Source: Lachnospiraceae bacterium (GTDB lineage: Bacteria; Bacillota; Clostridia; Lachnospirales; Lachnospiraceae). From it: a stretch of DNA of 42,718 nt. The stretch lies in contig JAFLTF010000003.1 of the NCBI GenBank assembly GCA_022510585.1, positions 11,036 through 53,753 on the forward strand, read 5' to 3'. Below are positions 16,553 to 24,570 of this stretch, piece after piece (the stretch's first letter is position 1; the number at the start of each line of letters is the position of its first letter). Under the pieces are notes generated by a model. It worked only from the letters and a program-made list of their open reading frames with translations. It was not told the origin of the DNA and ran no database searches. Made by a program: the position numbers and the translations under genes.

Positions 16553-17548
16553 CTAAAAATTCCTGTTTCTCCGCTTCTTATCGTAATTTTTTTCCTTTGC
16601 CTCATAGGTCTCGTAAGCTTTAACAATTCTCTGGACAAGCGGATGTCTGACAACATCTTTGCTGGTCAGATTGCAAAAAGCAATATCATCTATTTTGGAT
16701 AATACCCTCATTGCCACATCTAAGCCGGATTTCGTATCCGGTGCAAGGTCTTTCTGAGAAGCATCCCCGGTTATGACTACTTTGGAACCGAAACCGATTC
16801 TGGTTAGAAACATCTTCATCTGCGCCGGCGTGGTGTTTTGCGCCTCGTCCAGAATAATATAGGCATTGTCCAAAGTTCTTCCTCTCATATAAGCCAGGGG
16901 GGCAACCTCAATCAACCCCTTCTCCATATTTTTGGCAAAACTCTCTGCTCCCATGATTTGATACAAGGCATCATATAAAGGACGAAGATAGGGGTCTACT
17001 TTACTCTGCAGATCTCCCGGCAGAAAACCCAGTTTTTCTCCCGCTTCTATCGCAGGTCTTGTCAGAATGATCCTGCTTACCTCATTATTTTTAAACGCGG
17101 TGATTGCCATTGCCATTGCAAGATAAGTCTTCCCGGTTCCCGCGGGTCCCAGTCCGAAGACGATCATTGACTTACGGATCGCATCCACATACTGCTTCTG
17201 GCCCAAAGTCTTGGGTTTCACCGGTTTTCCGTTGATCGTATGACAGATACAGTCCTCATCAATTTCGTGCAGGACATCTTCCTTACTTTCTTTCCCCATT
17301 TCAATTGCATAATCAACATTTTGTTCCTGCAAAACATTTCCTCTTTCCGACAGAATAACAAGCTCCTTCATGGTATTTGCGGCTTTTTCAACATCAGTCT
17401 TTCTACCGCTGATCCTTACACTTCCGTCTCTGTTTACGATCATCACCTGAAAATCTTTTTCAATCTTTTTGACATAAGTATCATATGCTCCAAAGAGATT
17501 TTTCATATGTTCCATTGGAACATCCATTTTAATTGTAAATTCATCCAT
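16553..17548 (-). CDS. phoH: PhoH family ATPase
   Basis: PhoH proteins are P-loop ATPases often tied to RNA metabolism. The Walker A motif is GLGPAGTGKTYLAMA (about residue 133), and Walker B is YIILDEAQNTTPAQMKMFLTR. The N-terminal 110 residues form the KH-like RNA-binding extension usual in Firmicutes PhoH. The C-terminus ends ETYEAKEKNYDKKRRNRNF. The start is four bases past the yqfD stop codon. The ribosome site is weak, so translation may depend on coupling to yqfD. The neighbours yqfC, yqfD and ybeY match the classic Firmicutes block. Confidence 0.97.
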   Translation of the reverse strand: MDEFTIKMDVPMEHMKNLFGAYDTYVKKIEKDFQVMIVNRDGSVRISGRKTDVEKAANTMKELVILSERGNVLQEQNVDYAIEMGKESKEDVLHEIDEDCICHTINGKPVKPKTLGQKQYVDAIRKSMIVFGLGPAGTGKTYLAMAMAITAFKNNEVSRIILTRPAIEAGEKLGFLPGDLQSKVDPYLRPLYDALYQIMGAESFAKNMEKGLIEVAPLAYMRGRTLDNAYIILDEAQNTTPAQMKMFLTRIGFGSKVVITGDASQKDLAPDTKSGLDVAMRVLSKIDDIAFCNLTSKDVVRHPLVQRIVKAYETYEAKEKNYDKKRRNRNF

Positions 17549-17551
17549 CTG

Positions 17552-18814
17552 CTATTCTACTGTCGCCTCTTCTTCACTCATCGTATCAGGAATCTGTTCT
17601 GTCGCGGTCTGTACTGTTTTCACTGCCTCTTCAACCAACTGCATCCTGATATTTAGGATCCATTTATCACTATTCTTATTTATTGTAACATTTTTTTCTG
17701 TAATTTGTACCCCTTTTTCCTCTAAAGTCTGTAATATTTTCTTCCATTCCCCTTCCATGATCTTCTGCATCTCTTCTTCAGTATGTATTTTTTCTGTCAT
17801 CGTGTATTCCCTGGCATATTTTATACCATAGAAAACAGGTAAAAACAGATGATCCAACAATTGTATCTGATTCTTATCCCCTGAAACATCATAGGTCTCA
17901 TAGGAGACTCTGCCGGCTGAAAGACTCCATTCTTTCTCCTTGATGCCAAACAATAATATTTTCTTTTCTCTTCCGGAATACACTTTTTCCTGATAGGCAG
18001 TCAGTTTCTCTACAGAAAGCGATTTTTCATAAGCAATCCGAATATCTGCATCCGCCTCATAATACTGATATCTTCGTACGGTAGCATCTTCGTTATAGAT
18101 CGGTACGGCACCACTGACCAGAATCTGCCCTTTTTCCACAACATCTCCGATCGCCGCCTGCGGTACCCCTTTTCTGGTGATCATATAGACAATCATCCCA
18201 TCTTTAGTTGCGACAATGTCTTTTCCGTTTTTTTCACTGTCAGATGACTGCGTTGATTGACCGGGTGAGTCATACTGTGGCATTTCATTTTCCCGAATCT
18301 GAATGACAAGTGTCGTTCCGTCTACTCTTAGGGATGCCCATGTGATCATATCATATTCTTCCCGAAGTCCCATTTCTAATTCTTCTATCTTTAATTCTTT
18401 CTTTTTCATTGCCGTATGAACGCCCTGACTTTTCAGGTAATCCATAAGCACGTCTTCTGTCAGCGAATAATTTCCTTCAATTTTAATATCCCAGATAAAA
18501 CGGGCAGTGAGCATCCAGAAAAAGAGACAAATGATCAGGCCGATGACAAAGATTTTTCGCCTCTTTATTTTCGGCACAAAAAAAGGCAGTCCGGATCTTT
18601 GTAAGACGGATGCCCTGGTACCGGTTTTTTTGAGAAGTGTTTTCAGTGAAAAGAAACCTTTCACACTGATCTTCATCGTGTAATAGTCGCCATGGTTCTC
18701 AATATCCCAGACCAGAATATCATGATTCCCACACAAATTTAAGAATCTTTCCGTAGAATATCCCCACACTTTAATGGTAACATAGCCTTTTATATATTGA
18801 ACCCAATGAAGCAT
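17552..18814 (-). CDS. yqfD: Sporulation protein YqfD
   Basis: YqfD is a membrane protein of the mother cell needed for efficient sporulation in Bacillus; its biochemical role is unclear. The 420 residues open with an N-terminal domain (YIKGYVTIKVWGYSTERFLNLC), then one membrane helix (KIFVIGLIICLFFWMLTARFIW, about residues 90-110), then an extracytoplasmic region including IKIEGNYSLTEDVLMDYLKSQGV and VVEKGQILVSGAVPIYNED. I chose the ATG at 18814, after an AAAGG stretch, because it matches the usual N-terminus; the frame extends to an ATG at 18868 that lacks a ribosome site. It follows yqfC and precedes phoH. Confidence 0.93.
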   Translation of the reverse strand: MLHWVQYIKGYVTIKVWGYSTERFLNLCGNHDILVWDIENHGDYYTMKISVKGFFSLKTLLKKTGTRASVLQRSGLPFFVPKIKRRKIFVIGLIICLFFWMLTARFIWDIKIEGNYSLTEDVLMDYLKSQGVHTAMKKKELKIEELEMGLREEYDMITWASLRVDGTTLVIQIRENEMPQYDSPGQSTQSSDSEKNGKDIVATKDGMIVYMITRKGVPQAAIGDVVEKGQILVSGAVPIYNEDATVRRYQYYEADADIRIAYEKSLSVEKLTAYQEKVYSGREKKILLFGIKEKEWSLSAGRVSYETYDVSGDKNQIQLLDHLFLPVFYGIKYAREYTMTEKIHTEEEMQKIMEGEWKKILQTLEEKGVQITEKNVTINKNSDKWILNIRMQLVEEAVKTVQTATEQIPDTMSEEEATVE

Positions 18815-18890
18815 ATAATACCATGCCTTTCTATATTTTAAAGACAGGATGCATTTCATCCCTGACATTCATAAGGCGGCAGTGCAACAA

Positions 18891-19178
18891 TCAAAAATAG
18901 CGCACATTTTCTATCATACCGCCAATTTTCATATCTTCATTGGTATAGTAATCTATAGACAACTTCTTACCCTGGAAAGCGATTTTACAGTTTTTCCCCT
19001 GCAAAACAATAGATTCTTTCGTATACTCCAAAATTCCTTTATAATTTTCAATAAAAGCTTCCCGATTTCCAGTTACGGTCACAATAGACGCTCCCAACAT
19101 GGAATCTTTGGGAAGTTTTAAAGATTCTACAATGATTTCTTTTTGTCTGGATAAAGTTCTTCTCGCATTTTTCCTCAT
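18891..19178 (-). CDS. yqfC: Sporulation protein YqfC
   Basis: This 95-residue protein matches the YabP/YqfC family: LPKDSMLGASIVTVTGNREAFIENYKGILEYTKESIVLQGKNCKIAFQGKKLSI, ending in MIENVRYF. In Bacillus yqfC is expressed in the mother cell under sigma-E, and the gene pairs with yqfD, as here. The ATG at 19178 has no visible ribosome binding site. A sigma-E-like promoter upstream is placed so that its transcript would begin almost at the ATG, which would make the message leaderless. A shorter start is possible but would remove conserved sequence. Confidence 0.92.
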   Translation of the reverse strand: MRKNARRTLSRQKEIIVESLKLPKDSMLGASIVTVTGNREAFIENYKGILEYTKESIVLQGKNCKIAFQGKKLSIDYYTNEDMKIGGMIENVRYF

Positions 19179-19183
19179 AATAA

Positions 19184-19213
19184 ACTATATGAACCAAAAA
19201 TCAGATTCATGAC
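19184..19213 (-). promoter_or_regulatory. Sigma-E-like promoter of yqfC-yqfD
   Basis: The minus strand has GTCATGAA (19213-19206), 14 bases, then CATATAGT (19191-19184). The Bacillus sigma-E pattern is roughly GTCATATT-N14-CATACAnT. The predicted start of transcription falls within a base or two of the yqfC ATG. It is a match by eye only. Confidence 0.42.
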
Positions 19214-19235
19214 TGGGAAAGAGTCAGAGCAAACT

Positions 19236-20540
19236 TCAGCTTATTATACCCTTGATCAATTTGCCGGAGGGCACAGGCTGCTTACAAAAGGTATATGCTT
19301 TTAGGAAACGTTCTTTCGCCGTATTAAGCTTGTCTCTGTCATTTGCATGGATCGTAGCAAGCGCTTCTCCAACTTTTACATGATCACCTACTTTTTTATG
19401 TAAGATAAAACCGACCGCCAGATCGATCTGACTTTCCTTCGTTTCCCTGCCGCCGCCAAGAATCAGAGAACAAATTCCGATCTCATCACAAGTAATTTTC
19501 TCTATATAGCCTTCCTGTTCGGAAAGGATCTCTTCCACCAGAGCAGCCTGTGGTAACTTAGACGGCTGATAAACAAACTCTCTGTCACCACCCTGTGCCT
19601 CCACAAATTCCGCTAATTTAGCAAGCGCTCTTCCGTCTTCGATCACCTCTTTAAGCATCTTCCTGGCCTGTTCCATATTTTCCGCTTTTTCACCTGCTAT
19701 CAGCATATGCGCCCCAAGCGTCATGCACAATTCTGTAAAATCCTTCGGTCCGTTCCCCTTCAGTGTTTCAATTGCCTCTTTTACCTCCAACGCATTTCCT
19801 ACCGCAAAGCCAAGGGGTTGATCCATATCGGAAACGATCGCAGTTGTTTTTCTTCCGGCATGTTTCCCCAGCTTTACCATCTCTTTTGCCAAAGCGAAGG
19901 CATCCTCCTCCTTTTTCATAAAGGCGCCGCTGCCCGTTTTTACATCCAAAATAATGGCATCTGCTCCTGCTGCAAGTTTTTTACTCATGATGGAGCTTGC
20001 GATCAGGGACATATTATCAACAGTCGCAGTTACATCTCTAAGAGCATAGAGTTTTTTGTCCGCAGGTGCCAGATCCAGCGTTTGGCCCATAATGGAAACA
20101 CCGATGCGGTTGACCTGACTGATAAAATGTTCCGAAGTGATTTCTGTGGAAAAACCCGCAAAACTTTCCAACTTGTCTATGGTTCCTCCTGTATGACCAA
20201 GACCTTTGCCGCTCATTTTGGCTATCTTTATCCCACATGCCGCAACCATAGGGGTAAGAGCAATGGAAGTCTTATCTCCTACACCTCCGGTAGAATGTTT
20301 ATCTACTTTTATGCCTTCAATTCCGGATAAATCCAACATTTCGCCGCTGTTTGCCATAGCCATTGTTAAGACGGCGGTTTCTTCTTCAGTCATACCTTGA
20401 AAATAAATTGCCATCATCATAGCGGACATTTGATAATCAGGAATACGACCCGCGGTATATTCTGTAATCATAAACGCAATCTCTTCTTGATCCAGGGCGA
20501 ACCCATTTCGTTTTTTCATGATCAGGTCATACATTCTCAT
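19236..20540 (-). CDS. pdp: Pyrimidine-nucleoside phosphorylase
   Basis: The enzyme splits uridine, deoxyuridine or thymidine with phosphate to give the free base and (deoxy)ribose-1-phosphate, in nucleoside salvage. The 434-residue length and the motifs KVDKHSTGGVGDKTSIALTPMVAACG (phosphate and thymine site), KMSGKGLGHTGGTIDKLES and ALRDVTATVDNMSLIASSIMSKKLA are those of the NP-II family. The ATG at 20540 follows AAAGGA by ten bases. The gene lies between rlmH and yqfC with a 57-base gap downstream. The family includes thymidine phosphorylase; a broad pyrimidine specificity is usual for Firmicutes members. Confidence 0.97.
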   Translation of the reverse strand: MRMYDLIMKKRNGFALDQEEIAFMITEYTAGRIPDYQMSAMMMAIYFQGMTEEETAVLTMAMANSGEMLDLSGIEGIKVDKHSTGGVGDKTSIALTPMVAACGIKIAKMSGKGLGHTGGTIDKLESFAGFSTEITSEHFISQVNRIGVSIMGQTLDLAPADKKLYALRDVTATVDNMSLIASSIMSKKLAAGADAIILDVKTGSGAFMKKEEDAFALAKEMVKLGKHAGRKTTAIVSDMDQPLGFAVGNALEVKEAIETLKGNGPKDFTELCMTLGAHMLIAGEKAENMEQARKMLKEVIEDGRALAKLAEFVEAQGGDREFVYQPSKLPQAALVEEILSEQEGYIEKITCDEIGICSLILGGGRETKESQIDLAVGFILHKKVGDHVKVGEALATIHANDRDKLNTAKERFLKAYTFCKQPVPSGKLIKGIIS

Positions 20541-20608
20541 ATCTGTATTATCCTTTCCTACTCATTATTTCTACTAAACTATTGAAACTCCGGGACATCT
20601 GTTCATTA

Positions 20609-21088
20609 TTATTTATGATAGGGTTCTCCATGAATGATGCGGTAACTTCTGTATATTTGCTCTAACAAAATAACCCGCATCAACTGATGCGGAAATGTCA
20701 TTTTCGAAAAACTGACCGCCAGATCTGCCCGGCTGCATACTTTTTCATGCAGGCCAAGAGAACCTCCTATAATAAACTGCAAGTGGCTGTATCCCTGTAT
20801 CCCAAGTTTCTCAAGTTTCTGTGCAAATTCTACGGAATCATATATTTTCCCTGCGATTTCCAAAGTTATGACACAAGTGTCATCTTTTATGTATTTTAAT
20901 ATACGCTCTGCTTCTTTTGCTCTGATCAAATCTTCCTCAGCTGCGGATGCTTTATCCGGTGTTTTTTCATCTTCTACTTCAAAAATATCCAGTTTACAAT
21001 AACGGCTGAGTCTTTTTTGATACTCCGAAACAGCTTCCCTAAAGTATTGTTCTTTGATCTTTCCTACGGAAATAATGTCGATTCTCAT
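20609..21088 (-). CDS. rlmH: 23S rRNA (pseudouridine-1915-N3)-methyltransferase
   Basis: RlmH methylates pseudouridine 1915 in helix 69 of 23S rRNA, using a SPOUT fold with a trefoil knot. The 159 residues match the family: MRIDIISVGKIKEQYFREAVSEYQKRL at the start, QFIIGGSLGLHEKVCSRADLAVSFSKMTFPHQLMRVILLEQIYRSYRIIHGEPYHK at the end, which forms the AdoMet-binding knot. It follows the zinc-ribbon membrane protein by only three bases, which suggests co-transcription. No terminator is seen before pdp. Confidence 0.98.
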   Translation of the reverse strand: MRIDIISVGKIKEQYFREAVSEYQKRLSRYCKLDIFEVEDEKTPDKASAAEEDLIRAKEAERILKYIKDDTCVITLEIAGKIYDSVEFAQKLEKLGIQGYSHLQFIIGGSLGLHEKVCSRADLAVSFSKMTFPHQLMRVILLEQIYRSYRIIHGEPYHK

Positions 21089-21091
21089 ACT

Positions 21092-21787
21092 TTAAAATAT
21101 ATTCTGATAGTACTCATCCACAAAATGATCCAGAAATCCTTCCTCTAAATTTATAAACTGATTCTGTATGAGTTGTTTTATTTTTTCAGTCCGCATAAAG
21201 TATTTTTGTTCTTCCCCTACGTCCTGTCCATCAAATAACCCACTGTCAATTAATTTTGCATTCAGATTTTCCTCACACCATTTTGTCAGTTCTTCCATGA
21301 GGGAATCCTCCGATTTGGCTTTTACGGACAAAACCTTAAAAGTTTTCATGGAAACAATCCCAAAAATTATAAAAAGCAAAAACAAAGCGCCCATAACCCC
21401 GCAAACAAGATACCTTGTCATGGCAGCATTCTGGTACAAAGGAATCACGCCTGTCAATATCAGCAAAGTCGCAGTTAAACCGACCACACCAACGATCAGC
21501 AGGGTATATGCCGATGTTTTGTTCTCTTCAGCCTTTTGTGCACTGTTTCTGTAGAGACCTTTCCATGTATTCTTTTCTTCCTTTTCAGAGACTTCCTCTT
21601 CTCCCGAAAAGCTCACATTCTCTGAAATACCTTCTGTTTCTTCGGAATCCATATCAGGCACATTTTTTAATAGCAATTCACTCTGCTCTTTCGTTTCTTC
21701 CAGGCTCTCCACCAATTTTGCTCCGCAATCCGCGCAAATCGTAATTCCTTCCACATATTCATTCTTACAGTTCGGACACCATGCCAT
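21092..21787 (-). CDS. Zinc-ribbon membrane protein of unknown function
   Basis: This 231-residue protein starts with a zinc ribbon (CPNCKNEYVEGITICADCGAKL, Cys4/7 and Cys18/21). An acidic, Glu/Ser-rich linker runs to about residue 95, then two membrane helices follow (about 97-118 and 127-147). A cytoplasmic C-terminal part has a Trp/Cys-containing helix (LMEELTKWCEENLNAKLI) and ends in an aromatic, hydrophobic helix. No enzyme motif is visible. It sits between the Dabb-domain gene and rlmH, 12 and 3 bases away, so it is part of that operon. A similar ribbon-plus-membrane design occurs in the protein at 24571-26016. Confidence 0.85.
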   Translation of the reverse strand: MAWCPNCKNEYVEGITICADCGAKLVESLEETKEQSELLLKNVPDMDSEETEGISENVSFSGEEEVSEKEEKNTWKGLYRNSAQKAEENKTSAYTLLIVGVVGLTATLLILTGVIPLYQNAAMTRYLVCGVMGALFLLFIIFGIVSMKTFKVLSVKAKSEDSLMEELTKWCEENLNAKLIDSGLFDGQDVGEEQKYFMRTEKIKQLIQNQFINLEEGFLDHFVDEYYQNIF

Positions 21788-21799
21788 ATGTTTTTCTCC

Positions 21800-22099
21800 T
21801 TATTCTTCGTAATCGAAACAGATTCTTCCTGTCGTAACCGTTCCGACATAGGAAGCGGCGGACTTATGTGCCGGATGGACCTGATATGCCTGTAAATCTT
21901 CCGCTGTTTCAAAAACAGAGATCAATCCGATATCTTTATTTCCTGACGGCAGACCTTTTGTTACTACCTGTAGTGAAATCACCCCGGAAACCTGTTCCTT
22001 AACTGCTTCCAACTCTTTTTTCATACGAAGCGCCGCTTCTTCCTTCTCCGAACCGGATAATTCCTCTTTCAGATTCCATAAAACAATATGATGTACCAT
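21800..22099 (-). CDS. Dabb-family stress-responsive A/B barrel protein
   Basis: This 99-residue protein begins MVHHIVLWNLKEELSG, the standard opening of the dimeric alpha/beta-barrel (Dabb) family. DIGLISVFETAEDLQAYQVHPAHKSAASYVG and CFDYEE complete the domain. Such proteins form small beta-barrel dimers. A few act as enzymes and some respond to stress, but the function here is unknown. I chose the ATG at 22099, nine bases after AAAGGA, over a TTG three codons earlier. It follows the NfnB-like gene after a 98-base gap containing a hairpin. Confidence 0.92.
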   Translation of the reverse strand: MVHHIVLWNLKEELSGSEKEEAALRMKKELEAVKEQVSGVISLQVVTKGLPSGNKDIGLISVFETAEDLQAYQVHPAHKSAASYVGTVTTGRICFDYEE

Positions 22100-22153
22100 T
22101 TTTCTCAATCCTTTCCCCTATCTCATTTGCATTTTACAAATTAATTACTAATG

Positions 22154-22180
22154 AGAGGTATGGAAAAACTCCATACCTCT
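22154..22180 (-). terminator. Perfect hairpin after the NfnB-like gene, weak T-run
   Basis: An 11-bp perfect inverted repeat (agaggtatgga ... tccatacctct) with a five-base loop lies just past the 22198 stop codon. The minus-strand sequence after it (CATTAGTAATTAATTTG) has only a weak T-run, so it may be an attenuator, a processing or RNA-stabilising hairpin, or an inefficient terminator. Confidence 0.55.
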
Positions 22181-22197
22181 ACATCCTGCACATTACT

Positions 22198-23583
22198 CTA
22201 TTTAGCCGATAAATATTCATCTATGCCTTTTGCCGCTGCTTTACCCGCTCCCATTGCAAGGATGACCGTAGCAGCGCCTGTTACCGCATCACCGCCGGCA
22301 TATACGCCCTCTTTCGTCGTTTTACCATACTCCTCGTCAGCCACGATACATTTCCATTTGTTTACTTCCAATCCTTCCGTCGTAGAGGAAATCAATGGAT
22401 TCGGCGATGTACCCAGCGACATGATCACGGTATCCACATTCATCGTAAATTCGGAACCCGGAATTTCTACGGGACGTCTTCTGCCGGAGGCATCCGGTTC
22501 TCCTAACTCCATCCGGATACACTTCATACCGCAGACCCATCCGTTCTCATCTGCAAGAATTTCTGTCGGATTCGTCAACAGATCAAAGATAATGCCTTCT
22601 TCTTTTGCATGATGTACTTCTTCCACACGCGCCGGTAATTCTTCTTCACTTCTGCGGTATACAATATGCACTTTAGCACCTAGTCTAAGCGCGGTTCTGG
22701 CAGCATCCATCGCAACATTTCCTCCGCCGACAACCGCTACCTCCTTACCTCTCATGATCGGTGTATTGGAATCTTCCTTAAATGCCTTCATCAAATTGCT
22801 TCTTGTCAAATATTCATTGGCTGAGAATACGCCATTAGCTTGTTCACCGGGAATCCCCATAAACTTGGGAAGTCCGGCTCCCGAACCGATAAATACGGCA
22901 TCAAAACCCTCATCCTCCAATAGTTCGTCAATCGTAACGGATTTTCCGATCACAACATTGGTTTCAATTTTTACCCCAAGAGACTTTACATTTTCGATCT
23001 CCTTGGCAACCACATCCTGCTTGGGCAGACGAAACTCCGGGATTCCATAGACAAGTACACCTCCGGCTTCATGCAGAGCCTCAAAAATAGTCACATCATA
23101 TCCCATCTTTGCAAGATCTCCCGCGCAGGTGAGTCCTGCAGGACCGGAACCGATCACGGCTACTTTCTTACCCTTCTTTTCTTTAGCCCCGACAGGCTGA
23201 ATATTGTTTTCCCTTGCCCAGTCAGCCACAAAACGTTCCAGCTTACCAATGGAAATCGGCTCACCTTTGATACCGCGGATACATTTTCCTTCACATTGGC
23301 TTTCCTGTGGACATACACGGCCACAGACAGCAGGAAGTGCAGAAGCCTCACTGATCACCTGATATGCCGCTTCAATATCGCCTTCTTTTACTTTCTCGAT
23401 GAAACCCGGAATATCGATCGCTACCGGACATCCCTTTATGCACTGTGCATTCTTACAGTTGATACAACGTTCTGCCTCGCACATTGCCTCTTCTTTATTA
23501 TAACCAAGACATACTTCTTCAAAATTTGTTGCGCGTACCTTCGCATCCTGTTCACGGACAGGCACTTTCTTTAAGACATCCAT
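22198..23583 (-). CDS. nfnB: NfnB/SudA-like NAD(P)-linked flavoprotein (GltA-type annotation)
   Basis: This 461-residue iron-sulfur flavoprotein has N-terminal [4Fe-4S] ligands (CINCKNAQCIKGCP and CGRVCPQESQCEGKC), then two nucleotide-binding folds: AVIGSGPAGLTCAGDLAKMGYDV for FAD near residue 145 and VAVVGGGNVAMDAARTALRLGAKV for NAD(P) near residue 285. It ends with GVYAGGDAVTGAATVILAMGAGK. With the FAD/[2Fe-2S] subunit encoded just upstream it forms the two-subunit NfnAB/SudAB arrangement, which couples NADH, NADPH and ferredoxin. No glutamate synthase large subunit is in the window, so the 'glutamate synthase small chain' name is less apt. The 31-base gap from the partner gene shows co-transcription. 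Confidence 0.93.
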   Translation of the reverse strand: MDVLKKVPVREQDAKVRATNFEEVCLGYNKEEAMCEAERCINCKNAQCIKGCPVAIDIPGFIEKVKEGDIEAAYQVISEASALPAVCGRVCPQESQCEGKCIRGIKGEPISIGKLERFVADWARENNIQPVGAKEKKGKKVAVIGSGPAGLTCAGDLAKMGYDVTIFEALHEAGGVLVYGIPEFRLPKQDVVAKEIENVKSLGVKIETNVVIGKSVTIDELLEDEGFDAVFIGSGAGLPKFMGIPGEQANGVFSANEYLTRSNLMKAFKEDSNTPIMRGKEVAVVGGGNVAMDAARTALRLGAKVHIVYRRSEEELPARVEEVHHAKEEGIIFDLLTNPTEILADENGWVCGMKCIRMELGEPDASGRRRPVEIPGSEFTMNVDTVIMSLGTSPNPLISSTTEGLEVNKWKCIVADEEYGKTTKEGVYAGGDAVTGAATVILAMGAGKAAAKGIDEYLSAK

Positions 23584-23614
23584 TTATATAATCCTGCTCC
23601 TTTCGGTCTTTATC

Positions 23615-24490
23615 TTAGCAATTTCCGCAGCCGCCATGATGGGTATCCCCTTCTTTGGCTTTCAAAAATGCTCTTCCTTCTTCCGTTTTATAGATTTGCT
23701 GACGTTTCATTGCCTGATCGAAATCCACCTTATGACCATCGAATTCCGGTCCGTCAACGCAGGCAAATTTTACTTCTCCGTCTACGGTAACACGGCAGGC
23801 ACCGCACATACCGGTACCGTCCACCATGATCGGATTGAGACTGACAATCGTAGGAATATGGAGTTCCTCTGTCATCTTACAGACAAACTTCATCATGATC
23901 ATCGGTCCAATTGCGACACAAATGTCATATTTTTTTCCTTCTTCTACAAGATCTTTGATGGTCTGTGTTACCATACCGCTTCTTCCGTAAGAACCATCGT
24001 CTGTTGTGATATACAAATTGCCGGCAACGGCCTCCATCTCCTGTTCCAAGATCAATAAATCTTTGGTTTTGGCACCTACGATCACATCTGCCGAAATGCC
24101 ATGCTCATGAAGCCATTTTACCTGCGGATACACCGGTGCTGTTCCAACGCCGCCTGCCACAAACAACATTTTTTTCGTTTTCAGACTGTCCAAATCTTCA
24201 TTTACAAATTCGGAAGCACATCCCAAAGGTCCAACAAAATCATGGAAGCTGTCTCCAGTCTTCAATGCAGCCATTTTCTGGGTCGCTGCCCCGACGATCT
24301 GAAACACAATCGTAACAGTTCCTTTTTCTCTGTCATAATCACAAATGGTCAAGGGAATCCGCTCTCCCTCTTCATCCATTCTGACAATAATGAACTGCCC
24401 AGGCTGACAGGCTTTTGCAACACGTCCTGCCTCAACCACCATGAGGTATATGTTCGTTGTCAGCTCCTTTGCCTCTACTATTTTGTACAT
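23615..24490 (-). CDS. nfnA: NfnA/SudB-like FAD and [2Fe-2S] subunit
   Basis: This 291-residue protein resembles the dihydroorotate dehydrogenase electron-transfer subunit. RIPLTICDYDREKGTVTIVFQIVGAATQKMAAL binds FAD, MLFVAGGVGTAPVYPQVKWLHEHG binds NAD(P), and VDGTGMCGACRVTVDGEVKFACVDGPEFD supplies the [2Fe-2S] ligands (Asp plus three Cys, as in NfnA). The C-terminus ends in GDTHHGGCGNC. In NfnAB this subunit handles NADH, while NfnB handles NADPH and ferredoxin by flavin-based electron bifurcation. The ATG at 24490 follows a clear GGAGG site and its own promoter. Confidence 0.94.
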   Translation of the reverse strand: MYKIVEAKELTTNIYLMVVEAGRVAKACQPGQFIIVRMDEEGERIPLTICDYDREKGTVTIVFQIVGAATQKMAALKTGDSFHDFVGPLGCASEFVNEDLDSLKTKKMLFVAGGVGTAPVYPQVKWLHEHGISADVIVGAKTKDLLILEQEMEAVAGNLYITTDDGSYGRSGMVTQTIKDLVEEGKKYDICVAIGPMIMMKFVCKMTEELHIPTIVSLNPIMVDGTGMCGACRVTVDGEVKFACVDGPEFDGHKVDFDQAMKRQQIYKTEEGRAFLKAKEGDTHHGGCGNC

Positions 24491-24534
24491 TACTCTTTAT
24501 CCTCCAATTGATATCCCTTTATATTACCATAATA

Positions 24535-24563
24535 ATGATATAGGAAGCGCTCATTTTTTGCAA
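24535..24563 (-). promoter_or_regulatory. Sigma-A-type promoter of the nfnA-nfnB operon
   Basis: Minus strand TTGCAA (24563-24558), exactly 17 bases, then TATCAT (24540-24535), about 45 bases upstream of the ATG at 24490. The ribosome site GGAGG is at 24505-24501. Confidence 0.62.
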
Positions 24564-24570
24564 CATATTT

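Noticed and set aside
19707-20330. Plus-strand 207-codon frame
   Set aside because: It is antisense to pyrimidine-nucleoside phosphorylase and lacks a ribosome site.
22198-23583. Naming the flavoprotein a glutamate synthase subunit
   Set aside because: No large subunit is present and the partner gene is NfnA-like.
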